64,000 nucleotides of DNA from Paragyromitra xinjiangensis (lineage: Eukaryota; Ascomycota; Pezizomycetes; Pezizales; Discinaceae), in contig JBCAMK010000014.1 of the NCBI GenBank assembly GCA_038503065.1, forward strand, positions 248,001-312,000, read 5' to 3'. A program made the position numbers and the translations under genes. Shown in pieces: positions 12,297 through 23,385 of this stretch. The notes beneath the pieces are model-generated. The model was not told the DNA's origin and searched no databases. It saw only the letters and a program-made list of their open reading frames with translations. Positions within the stretch are counted from its first letter, which is position 1; every line of letters begins with the position of its first letter.

Positions 12297-15181
12297 CTAC
12301 TTCCTCCTAGTAAAATCCTTCTTATTAATTTCATCCTTATAGAATCCTCCTCGGGTAATAAATTTCTCAAAATCCCTCCACCCGGGCTCTTCGTCCTCCT
12401 CCGTTCTCTCTTTTCTTCTGTCTCGCCTTTCATCGAAATACACGTAGTCTCTCAGCTCAACCCCATCCATCTCCCTCTCAAAAATCTTACCCATACATCT
12501 AAGCAGATCCGATCTGATAGGTTTTCCTGCTTGATCATCTTTTAGGTAGGGATACAACGCTAGATATAACACTGTATCTTGCCACTTCCCATGTGCAGGC
12601 AGCGGATGCTCGAGAGATGTAGGGTGGTTTATTGTCTCTTCATACATCTTACGGAAGAGATCATTGAACAGCCATAGCAGATGCATGAAGTTGAGAGCAG
12701 TGAATGGGACAATACCAGTTATGTCGTCCTCAAGATCTCTCTTAATCGCGTCAAGGAAAGACGTGTTTGTTTCCCGTAGATGATGTTTCCCCTTATGGAC
12801 TGTGACGAATTGTTGCTGCGCGAGTAGCGAGGGAAACTTCTTACGATCGATTTTATCACGAATCCAATTGGCATCGCCCAGCCAGTAAAGTTTGCTAAGC
12901 TCACCAAACGTCCGGACGTTCTTACGCCACATCGATGTCTCCACTCCATCCATGACTACACCACCGCCTTTGCGAAGTCGCTTCGTGTTGGGAGGAGCGT
13001 AGTATTGCGCTTTTACACCCGAGGAGGTGTTCCAGCACTTGAAGAATTCCCTCTTGGGCCTCCTTCCCCCACGGAATACCTGGTCTCCAAACAGCTTTAA
13101 CAGATCCTCGAATAGTGGCATAGGGCCCTTTTTAAGGTACCCACTCTCCAGCATAAGGTTGTAGAAGTGAAACATTGCTAAGGGGATGCCAGAGTTGTCC
13201 CATAATACTCTTCCCCAGTCGAACACAGCATTAAGCGCCTGTGCAAGACCAACGCCACAAACCCATGGACAGTAAACCCATAGCCCATTGCGGTTTGTGT
13301 CAAGAAAACGGGATTGGAAATCACGATGTGTAAGCCGTGACAGCAGGGAGTCGCCAAGAACTATCCCAACCTCTGATACAAGCGGTGGGACATTCTTCAG
13401 CGGGAACTCCCAGCGTACCGGATCAGTCTCTCTAAATTCTTTCATCAGCTTCTCAGATCCCATAAGAAAGGATTCTTTGAAAGCTTCCATGTCTTCAAGA
13501 TGCCGTCCCAACTCGAACGGGACTTCGGGACCGAGGAAAGGATGCGGGGGATTGAGGTCAGGGGGGACCTCGAAGTGCCAGCCCCTGTATGTAGTCATTG
13601 AGTCTAACATGATCTGAACTTGAAAGACCATATGGGGCTGAATTTCCTCAATGAGAGGGCTTGTTTTGAGCGCCATAGCTAAGGATGTGACCTCGCCGCA
13701 AAACGTTGTGGGCCCGAACATGACTCTTCGACCGAACTTGGCGGATTTCCAATCGACTGTTTCGAGGGGTTGCTCTTGCTTGTCCGCCGTCAGACGGGCG
13801 GATGCGAATTGATTCACCATGTCGTAAAGCCACATTATGGAGAACTTTGACCGCCATCTTCGTCGCTCGTCGTCAGACACAGCATGCGGGTCTAAGTCAG
13901 GATCCCACATAAAAGCCGCTACCCTTTCCGTAGGCCTACAGTTTCGACCTTTACGATAGTCTGTGATAAATGTGACGAGATCTCGGTACGGGTTTATCAA
14001 GTAACCTTCGTAGATGTCAATGGAATTGAAACTCGGGATATATTTTCCGTGTGTGCCGTTGATCTGCATAGGTGAAATAGTCGTTGGGCTAATGGGGGAT
14101 TTGAAGTCGGCGTTCCCAGGCAAGAGATCTATGATGGCTTGAAAATTACTACACTGGGGGAAGTCGGCCGCAATTTCGAATTGCAGTTGCTTGACCATCC
14201 CTGCCGCCAGGTTACTGAGGGCACCAGCTACAGCAACATTCAATTTTTCGTCGGCAACCTCCTGCCATATGCCCGCAATGTAGCTGAAGACCCATCACTC
14301 TGTCAGTCAACCGAGGACTACAGTCTGACCCAAGAGCTCTCGAAAACACACCTCCGGAGGTCAAACATATCTTTCATAAAGCAAAACCCTGCAAACGATG
14401 CTTCTGAATCACTCTTGACCTTGTAATCCTCCACTCTTCGAGACTGCTTTTCGCCTTTTCGATTTGCCTTGTTTTTCCTCGATCCACCTTTTCGACCACC
14501 GTTCTGTCCTGGAACAAGACCCTTCAACCACTGTTCTTGCTTTGAGGTTTCGCTTTCATCGCCGGAAGGGATGTCATCGATTTCCAGTCCCCCGAAACGA
14601 TTCTCTAGTTCAAGTTCATCGGCTCTCAAAGCCGCCTCGTTCTTTCCAGCTTGAGCTTCCTTAAGCTTTTGCTCTTTCTCTGCATCCCGCTTAGCCTGCC
14701 ATTCCAAACCCCCAAGAGCTTCGAACGCTGCTTGAAGTGCATCTATAAAGCCCTTGTGGCCCTCATTGGAACGTTTTGTTTCGTCGGATGGATTCACAGC
14801 GTCAATGTCGAGCCAAAAGTTATACGCGGCTGTGCGAGATTTTATCACAGACTCGAACAAACTGTAGATCGTCGCTGGAACAGGTTTCGTGGTTACAGCA
14901 GGAGATGAGATAAGGCGAGACAATTGAATAAGCTTCGTAGCATTTATCTCGGAAGATGGCGGAGAAGCGGGGTCGTCGTCAACAGGATCAGATTGTTTTT
15001 TCTTCTTCCCTTTCCCGTGGGAGCTTTTCTTTGGAACAGTAGGTATTGGGGGCACTGGTATCGCTGGTGAAGCCAGCCTGAGCTTCTCGGAGACAACTTC
15101 TGCAGTTGTCACAACCCATTTGATGAGTCTGCCCGTGTTTCGTTTGTACTCTAGATAAGTGTTTCGGCTTGGAGGGGTCAT
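12297..15181 (-). CDS. DUF6604 domain protein, 2 exons
   Basis: Large fungal protein with an N-terminal DUF6604 region, function unknown. Start at 15181 (MTPPSRNTYLEYKRNTG) rather than the in-frame upstream ATG, because the family begins with a short leader and then an S/TYxxYKRxT motif. Exons 15181-14352 and 14283-12297 are joined by a 68-nt intron (GTGTGT to TTCAG) in phase (AG plus C), giving 938 residues. DUF6604 spans about residues 7-240, with the usual lysine-rich insert (HGKGKKKKQSD) after the first helix. The join gives FCFMKDMFDLRSYIAGIW, which matches the helical segment that commonly follows this domain. The remaining 650 residues are conserved-looking and rich in aromatic residues but match no enzyme I know. 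It lies head-to-head with IES6, with 300 bp between starts. Confidence 0.82.
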
Positions 15182-15481
15182 GGTGATAAGAGTAATATTC
15201 AGTAAGCTGGTACATAAACTGCAGGACAGATAGATAATAATAACCAGTCCCACGAAGATGATGGAACTGATGCTTCTCAAAGAGATCCCGAATTGAACTC
15301 GCAAAGAGATACTCTCTCTCTAGCAAGGCTCAAAGTTTCGTTGTTCCATTTGGTGGTTGCGGGCTGTGCATGTTCAGATCACGTGCGAAACGATATGACT
15401 TGGCGAGAGATGGTGACCTGTAACATCACATATCTTCAACACGTCTCCCTGACTCCAGTTCTCATTCCCGAGACCACCATC
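15182..15481. promoter_or_regulatory. Compact bidirectional promoter region, DUF6604 gene / IES6
   Basis: Exactly 300 bp separate the two divergent start codons. The sequence must hold both core promoters and both leaders. The in-frame ATG at 15293 would extend IES6 by 63 residues, but that extension does not look like the family, so this stretch is better read as leader. No specific factor site can be named. Confidence 0.55.
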
Positions 15482-15913
15482 ATGGCCCCCCAACAAGTTG
15501 CGCAAACAAACACTGTCCTCGACGCACTCGATATTTCCCCTCATCCGCGGCCGTTCAAGTCTCCTACCTGGAAGCCAGCAGCTCGGCGTACCAAGTCCCT
15601 CAAACAGATTCTCTCGGACGCGACGCGATCGCAAACAGCAACCCAGAATAACTCAGGCACCTCTACCCCTCTCCCATTTGCTCTAAACCAGCCAATGGGC
15701 GCTACTTATGCGAATATTGAATCTGCTCCCTCACTCCATCCAGCCCACTCGAAGAAATGGTGCGATATCACGGGGTTGCCGGCGAACTATACCGATCCGA
15801 AGACAAAACTGAGGTATACGAATCGAGAGGTTTACGCGGCTATCCGGCAGTTACCGCCGGGGGCCGCAGATAAGTACTTGGAGCTGAGGGGAGCAAATGT
15901 GATTCTCAAGTAG
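15482..15913 (+). CDS. IES6: INO80 chromatin-remodelling complex subunit Ies6 (YL1_C domain)
   Basis: Single-exon gene of 143 residues. Ies6 binds Arp5 and together they form a nucleosome-gripping submodule of the INO80 remodeller in the nucleus. The start at 15482 (MAPQQVAQTNTVLDALDI) is chosen over the upstream ATG because the family has a short N-tail before the FKxPxWKP motif, seen here as RPFKSPTWKPAARRTKSLKQ. The C-terminal YL1_C domain begins at KKWCDITGLPANYTDPKT and continues through LRYTNREVYAAIRQLP to the end at RGANVILK. Length agrees with fungal Ies6 proteins. Its functional partner ARP5 lies 4.9 kb downstream on the same strand, which is striking. No sign of damage. Confidence 0.93.
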   Translation: MAPQQVAQTNTVLDALDISPHPRPFKSPTWKPAARRTKSLKQILSDATRSQTATQNNSGTSTPLPFALNQPMGATYANIESAPSLHPAHSKKWCDITGLPANYTDPKTKLRYTNREVYAAIRQLPPGAADKYLELRGANVILK

Positions 15914-18900
15914 GTAGTGAGCGTTGGGAAACTGGTGCTGGGTCGGTGTATGAATAGGATGGAGAAAATGAAAGGAGCTATAAGGCGTTACTTGGATTTC
16001 TCAAGGATTGGCATTTTCACTTTATTTCTTTTCTCAATAAGAAAACATAATTCACTCCGTACAGCGTTTCTGAAGTAATCAATCTTTCCTCCATATGTAC
16101 TATCCCCAGTACATCCTTTTCACCCTCACAAAACATGGGATTTGGTCTATGGATAGAATGGATGCTTTCTCTACCCAGCACTGGAATATCTCTGTTTAAC
16201 ATCTTCCAAAGAGCAAAAAATTCACTCCCACACATGTACATTGTCTCAAAAGCCACCTTAGCTCACAATTCATCACTCGCGATAAAACCATTCCCTCTAA
16301 ATAGGCGTAGCCTCTCTTTCAGTAGCTAAAAATGGGCCGCCCTAAAACACCCCCACACAATACCACCGAAAGTTTGTCGTGACAAATGGACGGTGCCTAA
16401 AGCTACAGTATTCTGCCAAAAAAAATGACCAAACTCCTCATATTCCTGCCCAAGTGAAACCCCAATATCCCTTTGCATCACGCCTTGACATCATCATATC
16501 GACCTGTTTTAAGAACGGCCAGGCAGATATATGGACAAGCCAATGTGTCAACTCACTCTGAGCCGCGTAGGGCACTAGCTCCCAGTCCCAGCACCCCGAT
16601 AATCCTGATAGCAGTATCGGATTCAAATATCCTATACTCCAAGGAACCTCGTACACGACCAATACCAAGTCCCAATATACTTTGGATACACACATCCTCA
16701 ACCCAACCCTTAAAGGTTAGCAAGTTGTAGAAACTTAGCAACGGTCCTCGGCCTGGGACATGTTTACCAACTCATCCACTGTTGAAAATAATCGACTTCA
16801 GGCGTTAGCCCAACACAACCTCCACCCAACAGTGTCTATCCGTACCCAGACGTTCCACGATGAGCCGACTAGGTTATTGACGTAGTGCAAGGGCAGAATG
16901 TTCCATGGTATAGCTATTTGGAGGCGTACTCATCCTCTCTTTAAATATTCCAGTCGATTAAATACTCCGCCCTCGATTCTTCGGGCCTAGGGGTCAAAGT
17001 TAGATATAATAAGGGAATATGTAGGATAGAACCTATTAGCGAGATCGCGAATATTGATATTGATTTTGAGAGGGTTTTTAGTTCGTTGTTTTCGCCATAG
17101 CTGTATCTCAACCTGCACCAACCGATTGATTGCATCATGCTATTGATGTAATAATACCCATATTAGCCAGTGACTGTCTGTCTATCCGTGGCTCCGGTGA
17201 GCAGTGAACGTAGTTCCCAATGTCTGGTATATCACTAAAGCAAGCCTCTAATAAGAGAGACTCGACTGATCGCCTCCTACTGCCGAGACCTGAACGAAGC
17301 CATAGCACTCTCGCTCTCGATCACTTTCACTAACGCAAGTGTAAGCAGGCTATCAAGCAGGAAACATAACGAGAACCCTTTATTCGATATGACGTCACGC
17401 ACCGCTTGTCAAATGTCAAGAATCTGTTCGCATCGTTTCAGGGATAGCAAATCGTCCTCGTTATAGAGAAAAAATTTGACAAAGATCCATCGTACGGGAC
17501 AGCAATGAATCCAGCATACTACACAGGATAGCGTGCGATAATATCTTCATCGTAACTGACTGTTCTTCTCCCATTATAAATGGCTGCGTGATAATTAATG
17601 ATTTTGAGCTGTTGGGGTTCATAAAAGAACATAACGTTAACGTTCAACTCCTTTAATCGATGCCGCACAATGACATAACCTCTAAACACCTCCCGTAGAG
17701 TTCCCCATCAGCCTCCCCGGACAGCCGACTAGGAAATATGAGGTTAATAACCACATTTCATCTCGAGAACGTCTGCCAATAAGACTTCGGTTCAGCACCT
17801 TCAACACCCACCCAACGACCATCAACAAGGCCCCCGAAGAACTGTTTAAAAGACATACCTTGAATATAGAGTGGCTCAAAGCCGCACTATACTAAATGAT
17901 TCCCCGACACCTATCCAATGTCGATCTCGCATATTCCCGAAGCCCGCGATAACTCCACGGATCCAGCTTACCAAGAGGTTATTCCACCGAATTATACATG
18001 GTACACACCACACACTACGATATGAATACGGCTCTCAGCCCATTCAGTCGTGCTGATCGTAGAATCATAGAATCGGCCAATAACGCATTCATAAGAACTC
18101 CAAAGCAACACCACAGGAGATTCCCCGAACATAAAGCGCACCCAGCCAAATAAGGTCTCTCCAGACCCACCGTCCATCTTCATGAACAGGCGGGGATTCT
18201 TAATAACGCTGCATAGGTTTCTTAGCCTTAGGTAAGACAAAGTATCCTCCAGAATAGATCCATATTATCACCGCAGAACTCAACCAGGTAAGACTTTAGT
18301 TCCCGAGGGTACTGCCTCATCAGTAAGGACCGAATCCAGGGACTAGCAAGGAGATACACAGTATCATGTCCTAGTTCTCCTACGCAAGCTCTTGCGCGCA
18401 CGTCATCCACTACTTTGACGCTTAGAGATTGGTGAATATTAAACATTCCTCAGGGGGCTGTACTAAGAACAGCGTTGGCGGTTCCTCTGATAATCAACGT
18501 AGCAGCCATCCGCAGAAGCCATATAAAGGCTCGTCTTCCTGCCATTCCCAGATTAGTGTCCAATATCCCGTTCGTTATACCTAACCCCCAAGTCAAAACC
18601 GCTCCATGAATCAAATAGATACCCGCTCCAATGCAGCCAGTTCACCGCCATTTCGACCCTGACCTTTTCTGAATATTTGTTAACCCCCGTTTCCGTGTTC
18701 TCCATGCTCTCAGTCTTTGAATCTCTTGACGATAAACACTCGCACTTGATCCTACACAACCGTAAGCCCAACACCTACCAGGTGTTAGCCAGATACCTAC
18801 TGATGCAACCCATCCTTATCAAATACACCTCAATGTCTATGCTAGTAGAATGTCTGAAGCGGCCAAAGAGATTCCCACATGCAAAAGCTGTGATCCTGTC

Positions 18901-20174
18901 GAGTATCCTTAGTAGGAAGTAGGTTCGGCAAATAATGCTTTCCCATCAAACCCTAAGCCGCCCCCGCCTCCCTATCCGTTAATGTAAAGAGAGCATACTT
19001 CGGCAGTATCGACACGCCGCAGTGCTCGCGAAGATAATCCAAATAGATCGTAAAAACGTCGCACGAGCTGTTCGAATAAAGCGCTAACGTCAATAGGACG
19101 CGGGTGTTACCACCCATGAAGTAAGAGGAATTGAGCGTTCCGTGAGTAAACCTAAAGGAAGCTATTAGATAGGGAGATAGCCGCTCCAGCTGCGTTGGCG
19201 AGTCTCGTCCCGGCGCAGATAGAAGAGCTGCAAAACGGTGTAATAGAAACACATCCGCTTCCGCTCGGATCCTGAGAATATCCAGCTTGTGTTTCGAGCT
19301 TTTAGGTGATAAGGTACCTGACTGGAATTACCACGATAGATCGTCGTCTATACTGATGGAATTTGCAGGTAGGACGGGCGGTGTTGGCTCTTCGGAAATG
19401 GAAGAGCGTAATCCGCTTTTCTCTAAGAATGCCAGGCGCCCTAGTACCTCGACTGAAGATTTTCAATACCTTATTTTCTCTCAGTTTTGGACGCTAATGC
19501 TCGGGACTTGTGCACTCTAGTCCTCATGGAGTCTTCGGGTTGCTGTGTACTATCGTGTAGGCGGCTAGAGGAATGTAATTGGATGTAACTCGACCAACTA
19601 GCAGAGGGAATACAACTCCTCCCAGTCTTTCTTGTATCTTAGATTCCTGCCGTACAGATGTAAGCATGAGATTGCACAATTCGTTGCTCGGCGAATAGCT
19701 CTGCTTTTGCAGAGGTTCTAATGCTTGAGCCGTCTATGATCAGCTGCTTGTAGGTAGTCATGTCGGTCACATTGGTTGCTGGTGAATGATAGCTGACAAA
19801 CAAGCGTTGAATTTCGGCTTCATTTCTTCGGGATGAGGGAAGTGAATGTTATTTGTGCGGATGGAGTTGTTAGTAGGTTTGAAATGAGGTGGGAGGATTG
19901 TTCTTAATAATGAGGTTTTCAGAAGCAGCGGTTTCCTAGAGTAATGTCATTCTGAAGCTGTTTAATACAGCAGAGGCGATGATGATTAGTTGAATAGACC
20001 GTAGCTGATATGTGATAATATCGATGCCCATAGTTTTGATGAATGAGATGATGAGTTGAATATTCCCAAGAGCAGTTGTTGGATGAAGACGAACAAACAA
20101 CCCACAACCCTCCGCCAAGAGATCTAATCGATCAACAGTCTACAAACCCGCAACCCCTCTACAGCACCACCACA
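15914..20174. other. Degenerate AT-rich interval between IES6 and DAD4
   Basis: About 4.3 kb. The first 400 bases are plausible 3' UTR of IES6. The rest has only short open frames. One cluster on the minus strand (17682-18774) looks like a decayed gene and is listed separately. A perfect TGACGTCA palindrome lies at 17390-17397. A 99-residue frame at 18953-19252 (minus) and a 77-residue frame at 19287-19520 (plus) match nothing I recognise. No terminal repeats seen. Confidence 0.45.
17682..18774 (-). pseudogene. Possible decayed protein-coding gene (unrecognised family)
   Basis: On the minus strand several frames look protein-like and can be read almost continuously if one nonsense codon (near 18448-18450) and a frame change (near 18230-18245) are allowed. 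Fragments in order include AGRRAFIWLLRMAATLIIRG, then SPWIRSLLMRQYPRELKSYL, then DTLSYLRLRNLCSVIKNPRL, then FGWVRFMFGESPVVLLWSSY. The composition (helical, Leu/Arg/Trp-rich) is more protein-like than the surrounding desert. I do not recognise the family. Introns in place of the frame change cannot be excluded, and the whole could be chance. Confidence 0.3.
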
Positions 20175-20600
20175 ATGGAGAGTCCCCACGAGTACCAGCA
20201 AGGTAGGCTCTTCTATTGCCCCAGAGATAGATATAGGTACTGACACGCTACTAGGTCAGCTCCTGGCCCGTATCATCACGAACGTCGTGGGTTACCCTGG
20301 AGTTGGAGCTGGGAGAGCTTGCTGATAGGTCGGTAGGAGAAACTTAATGAGGCTGTGATGATATTGAATAGAACTCTTCACGTAGGGATTACTAGCGGAT
20401 TAGGTCTTGGGCTTCTGGGTGTTGACGGTGTGTAGGAAATCAATACGCAGAATATGAATACGGAGCTTGTCGCGCAGATGTTTAAGAATTATCAGTCGAA
20501 TGTGCTTTTCCATCTTGAAGGTTGGTGAATGTTCTCCAGTTTCGGGGGGTTAGTTGACTGAATTTCTGTAGCGACGGATAGTCTGAAGGAACCGGTTTGA
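20175..20600 (+). CDS. DAD4: DASH complex subunit Dad4, 5 small exons
   Basis: Dad4 is a subunit of the DASH/Dam1 complex, which couples kinetochores to spindle microtubules. Exons: 20175-20202 (28 nt), 20255-20286 (32 nt), 20337-20381 (45 nt), 20436-20520 (85 nt) and 20572-20600 (29 nt). Introns are 49-54 nt, each with GT and AG. All phases agree and give exactly 72 residues, the size I recall for yeast Dad4. Diagnostic stretches are MESPHEYQQ, then [16 protein letters not shown], then [20 protein letters not shown] and the C-terminus [12 protein letters not shown]. No open frame longer than about 30 codons exists for it, so simple ORF callers miss it. It ends 233 bp before the ARP5 start, same strand. 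Confidence 0.93.
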
Positions 20601-20789
20601 GGTTTGCAATTACTGCAGATGGAGGAGATGAATTGATATTATTCCCATAAACGTGCAGATATCTACAGGGATAATTGTTGTGCATGAACAACTCGTCGTG
20701 ATGTTTGAGGCTCACCAAATTCAATTCCAACCTCTGCCAGTGACATTGATCTGTAGACCTCACCACCTTCTCTCCTTGACCAAACCCAT

Positions 20790-20824
20790 GATATAACCTC
20801 CTCCCCCACGATATAACCTCCTCC
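20790..20824 (+). repeat. Direct repeat in the ARP5 leader
   Basis: GATATAACCTCCTCC occurs at 20790-20804 and again at 20810-20824, a 20-nt period, ending 9 bases before the ARP5 ATG. It lies in the short DAD4-ARP5 spacer, so it is promoter or 5' UTR sequence. Function unknown. Confidence 0.75.
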
Positions 20825-20833
20825 TCCCCCACA

Positions 20834-23385
20834 ATGCCCCTCACCACCGCCAGCTCCTCGCGTCTCCCATCTCCGAAACCTCCCCCAAAGCTCTACTCCG
20901 TCCGCGACACTCCCTCCTACACCCCCGGCACTCCCTCCACCACCGACCCCGACCCAACCTACAGATACAACCCCAACATCGCCATCGTGATAGACAACGG
21001 TACCCCCCCTCTCCCCTCCTCTCCAAACCCCAACTAACCCCTTAGGCTCCTGGCAAACCCGCGCCGGCTTCTCCCACGACACCTCTCCCCGCCTCCTATG
21101 TCCCCCACTCGTAGCGCGCTACCGCGACCGCAAAGCCCTCAAAACCTACACCGTCTGCGGCTACGATGTCTTCGCCGACCCCAACAGCCGCGCACAGGCC
21201 AAAACCCCATTCGATGCGAACGTCGTGAGCAACTTCGACCAAATGGAGACGCTCCTAGACTACTGCTTCATCAAGCTCGGCATTGAAGGCGGCGCCAACG
21301 GGGGTCTCGGTCATCCACTCCTTATGACAGAGCCCGTCTGCAACCCTACGTATAATAGACGGAGTATACTCCCTCTCCTCCTCCTGCTACGGGTGGTAGC
21401 TAACGTGTGTAGTGATGACGGAGCTGGTCTTCGAGGGATACAACGCCCCGTCACTTGTCTACGGTATTGACGCGCTTTTTAGCTACTCTTACAACGGCGG
21501 GCGGGACGGGCTCGTTGTTTCCTCGTCTAATACCTCCACGCACGTTATCCCGTTCCTGAACGGGAAGGGATTGGTTAATATGGCGACGAGACTCAACTGG
21601 GGTGGTTCGCAGACGGCGGATTATATGTTGAAGCTAGTACAACTAAAGTATCCTACGTTTCCGGCGAAGCTGCAGCCGTGGCAGGCAGAGAGCTTGATGA
21701 TGGAGCATTGCTATATCGCGGGGGATTACAAGGATGAGGTTATGCATTATCTAGATACGGAGGTGCTGGATGAGAAGGATAGGGTTGTTCAATTCCCATT
21801 CACGGAGACCGTCAAGGTGGAGAAAAGTCAAGAGGAGCTAGACCGGATTGCAGAGAGGAGGAAGGAAAGTGGACGAAAACTACAAGAACAAGCTGCGAAA
21901 GCAAGACTAGAAAAGGTATCCCTCTACCCCCACCAACCCACCACTACCCTAAACTAACACCCACAGCTCATCAAAAAAGAGCAAGAACTCGAATACTACA
22001 AATCCCTCGCCCTCCGCGCAACCACCGAGTCCAAACGCGACTACAAGCGTCTCCTCGAATCCAACGACTTCCCCTCCGAATCCCACCTCGCCAAAAAGAT
22101 CAAAGAACTCGACCTCACCATCCGTCGCGCACGCAAACAAGACATAGGACCCGAAGAAGAAGAAGAAGGGCCCAAAGAATTCCCCCTCCTCGACATTCCC
22201 GACGAAGACCTCGACGAAGAAGGCAGAAAACAAAAACGCCACCAAAAGCTCATGAAAAGCAACCACGACGCCCGTCAACGCGCTAAAGCAGAGAAAGAAG
22301 CCGAAAAAGCCCGAATCGCCGAAGAAGCCCGTAAAGACGTCGAAAGCCGCGAACGCGATCTCGACGCCTGGGTTTCTCAGCGTCGTGCTGCCCGTGATGC
22401 CCTTTTGGGGAAAATTAAAGATCGTCAGCGTCTCAAGACTGAACTGAGTGATCGTAAATCACTCGCGTCTCAAATGCGCATGAAGTCTATTGCAAACCTG
22501 GCTTCTGACACACCTGCGTCAAAGAAGCGCCGGAGGGGCGGGCCCGCGCCAAGCGGCGAGGGCGGAGACGACGACTTTGGCCGCAATGACGACGATTGGA
22601 GCGTCTACCGGACGATTGGGAATGGAGAGGAGGAGGACGAGGAGGAGGAGGAGATGAATGTTGCGTTGAAAACAATAGAGGCGCAGTTACTGGAGTTTGA
22701 TCCGGAGTTTGGCGACGCCGACACACATGATGCACAGAGCGACTGGTCGAAGTCTATGTTACATGCGTTCCTGCGTGGAACCAGGCCGTTTGATGTAGAG
22801 AACCAGGCTGAGGCTCATCAGATTCATATCAATGTTGAGAGGGTCCGCGTCCCGGAGGTGGTCTTCCAACCTGCTATGGCTGGGGTTGATCAGGCGGGTA
22901 TTGTGGAGATTGCGAGTGATATCCTCCTGCATCGTCTCCCTAACCCTGAAGACAGGGAGCGCGCACTGAAGGATATCTTCCTGACCGGCGGGAACTGCAT
23001 GTTCAAGGGCTTCCAGGAGCGATTAGAGAAGGAGCTGACGGCGGTGATGCCATACGGATGTGGACTACGCGTGAGGAAGGCAAAAGACCCGATTGGGGAT
23101 GCTTGGAGAGGAGCGGCGGAATGGGCTAGAGGTGGGAAAGACGCTGAGTGGAGAAAAGCGGTAGTCACGAGGGAGGAATATCTAGAGAAGGGTGTAGAAT
23201 ACCTTAAGGTGAGCTTTTTTCTTCTTTTCCCCACCCCCAACCACCCTCCACCTTAGTAATCTCTCCGCGATCTCCGAGGTTACCGCCTTTGAGCGGCGGG
23301 GAAGAAGACGCGAGGAACCTCCCTCCAGATAGCTGACTGTGCCATATCTGCACAGGAACACCGACTCGGGAATGCCTTCGCGTAA
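20834..23385 (+). CDS. ARP5: Actin-related protein 5, INO80 complex subunit, 5 exons
   Basis: Arp5 is the nuclear actin-related subunit that pairs with Ies6 in the INO80 remodeller and contacts the nucleosome. Exons: 20834-20999, 21046-21363, 21413-21915, 21967-23208 and 23356-23385, total 752 residues (yeast Arp5 is about 755). The last exon is only 30 nt and adds the family C-terminus EHRLGNAFA. Visible features are IAIVIDNGSWQTRAGF (actin nucleotide-binding loop), LLMTEPVCNP, MTELVFEGYNAPSLVYGID (actin core), and GLVNMATRLNWGGSQTADYM. The long charged insertion specific to Arp5 (about residues 310-540, coiled-coil and Lys/Arg/Glu-rich, with an acidic run EEEDEEEEE) follows, then IFLTGGNCMFKGFQERLEKE and DPIGDAWRGAAEWA. 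Intact. DAD4 lies just upstream and IES6 further up. Confidence 0.95.

Noticed and set aside
15293..15481. N-terminal extension of IES6
   Set aside because: The in-frame upstream ATG adds 63 residues unlike the family and would use up the divergent promoter.
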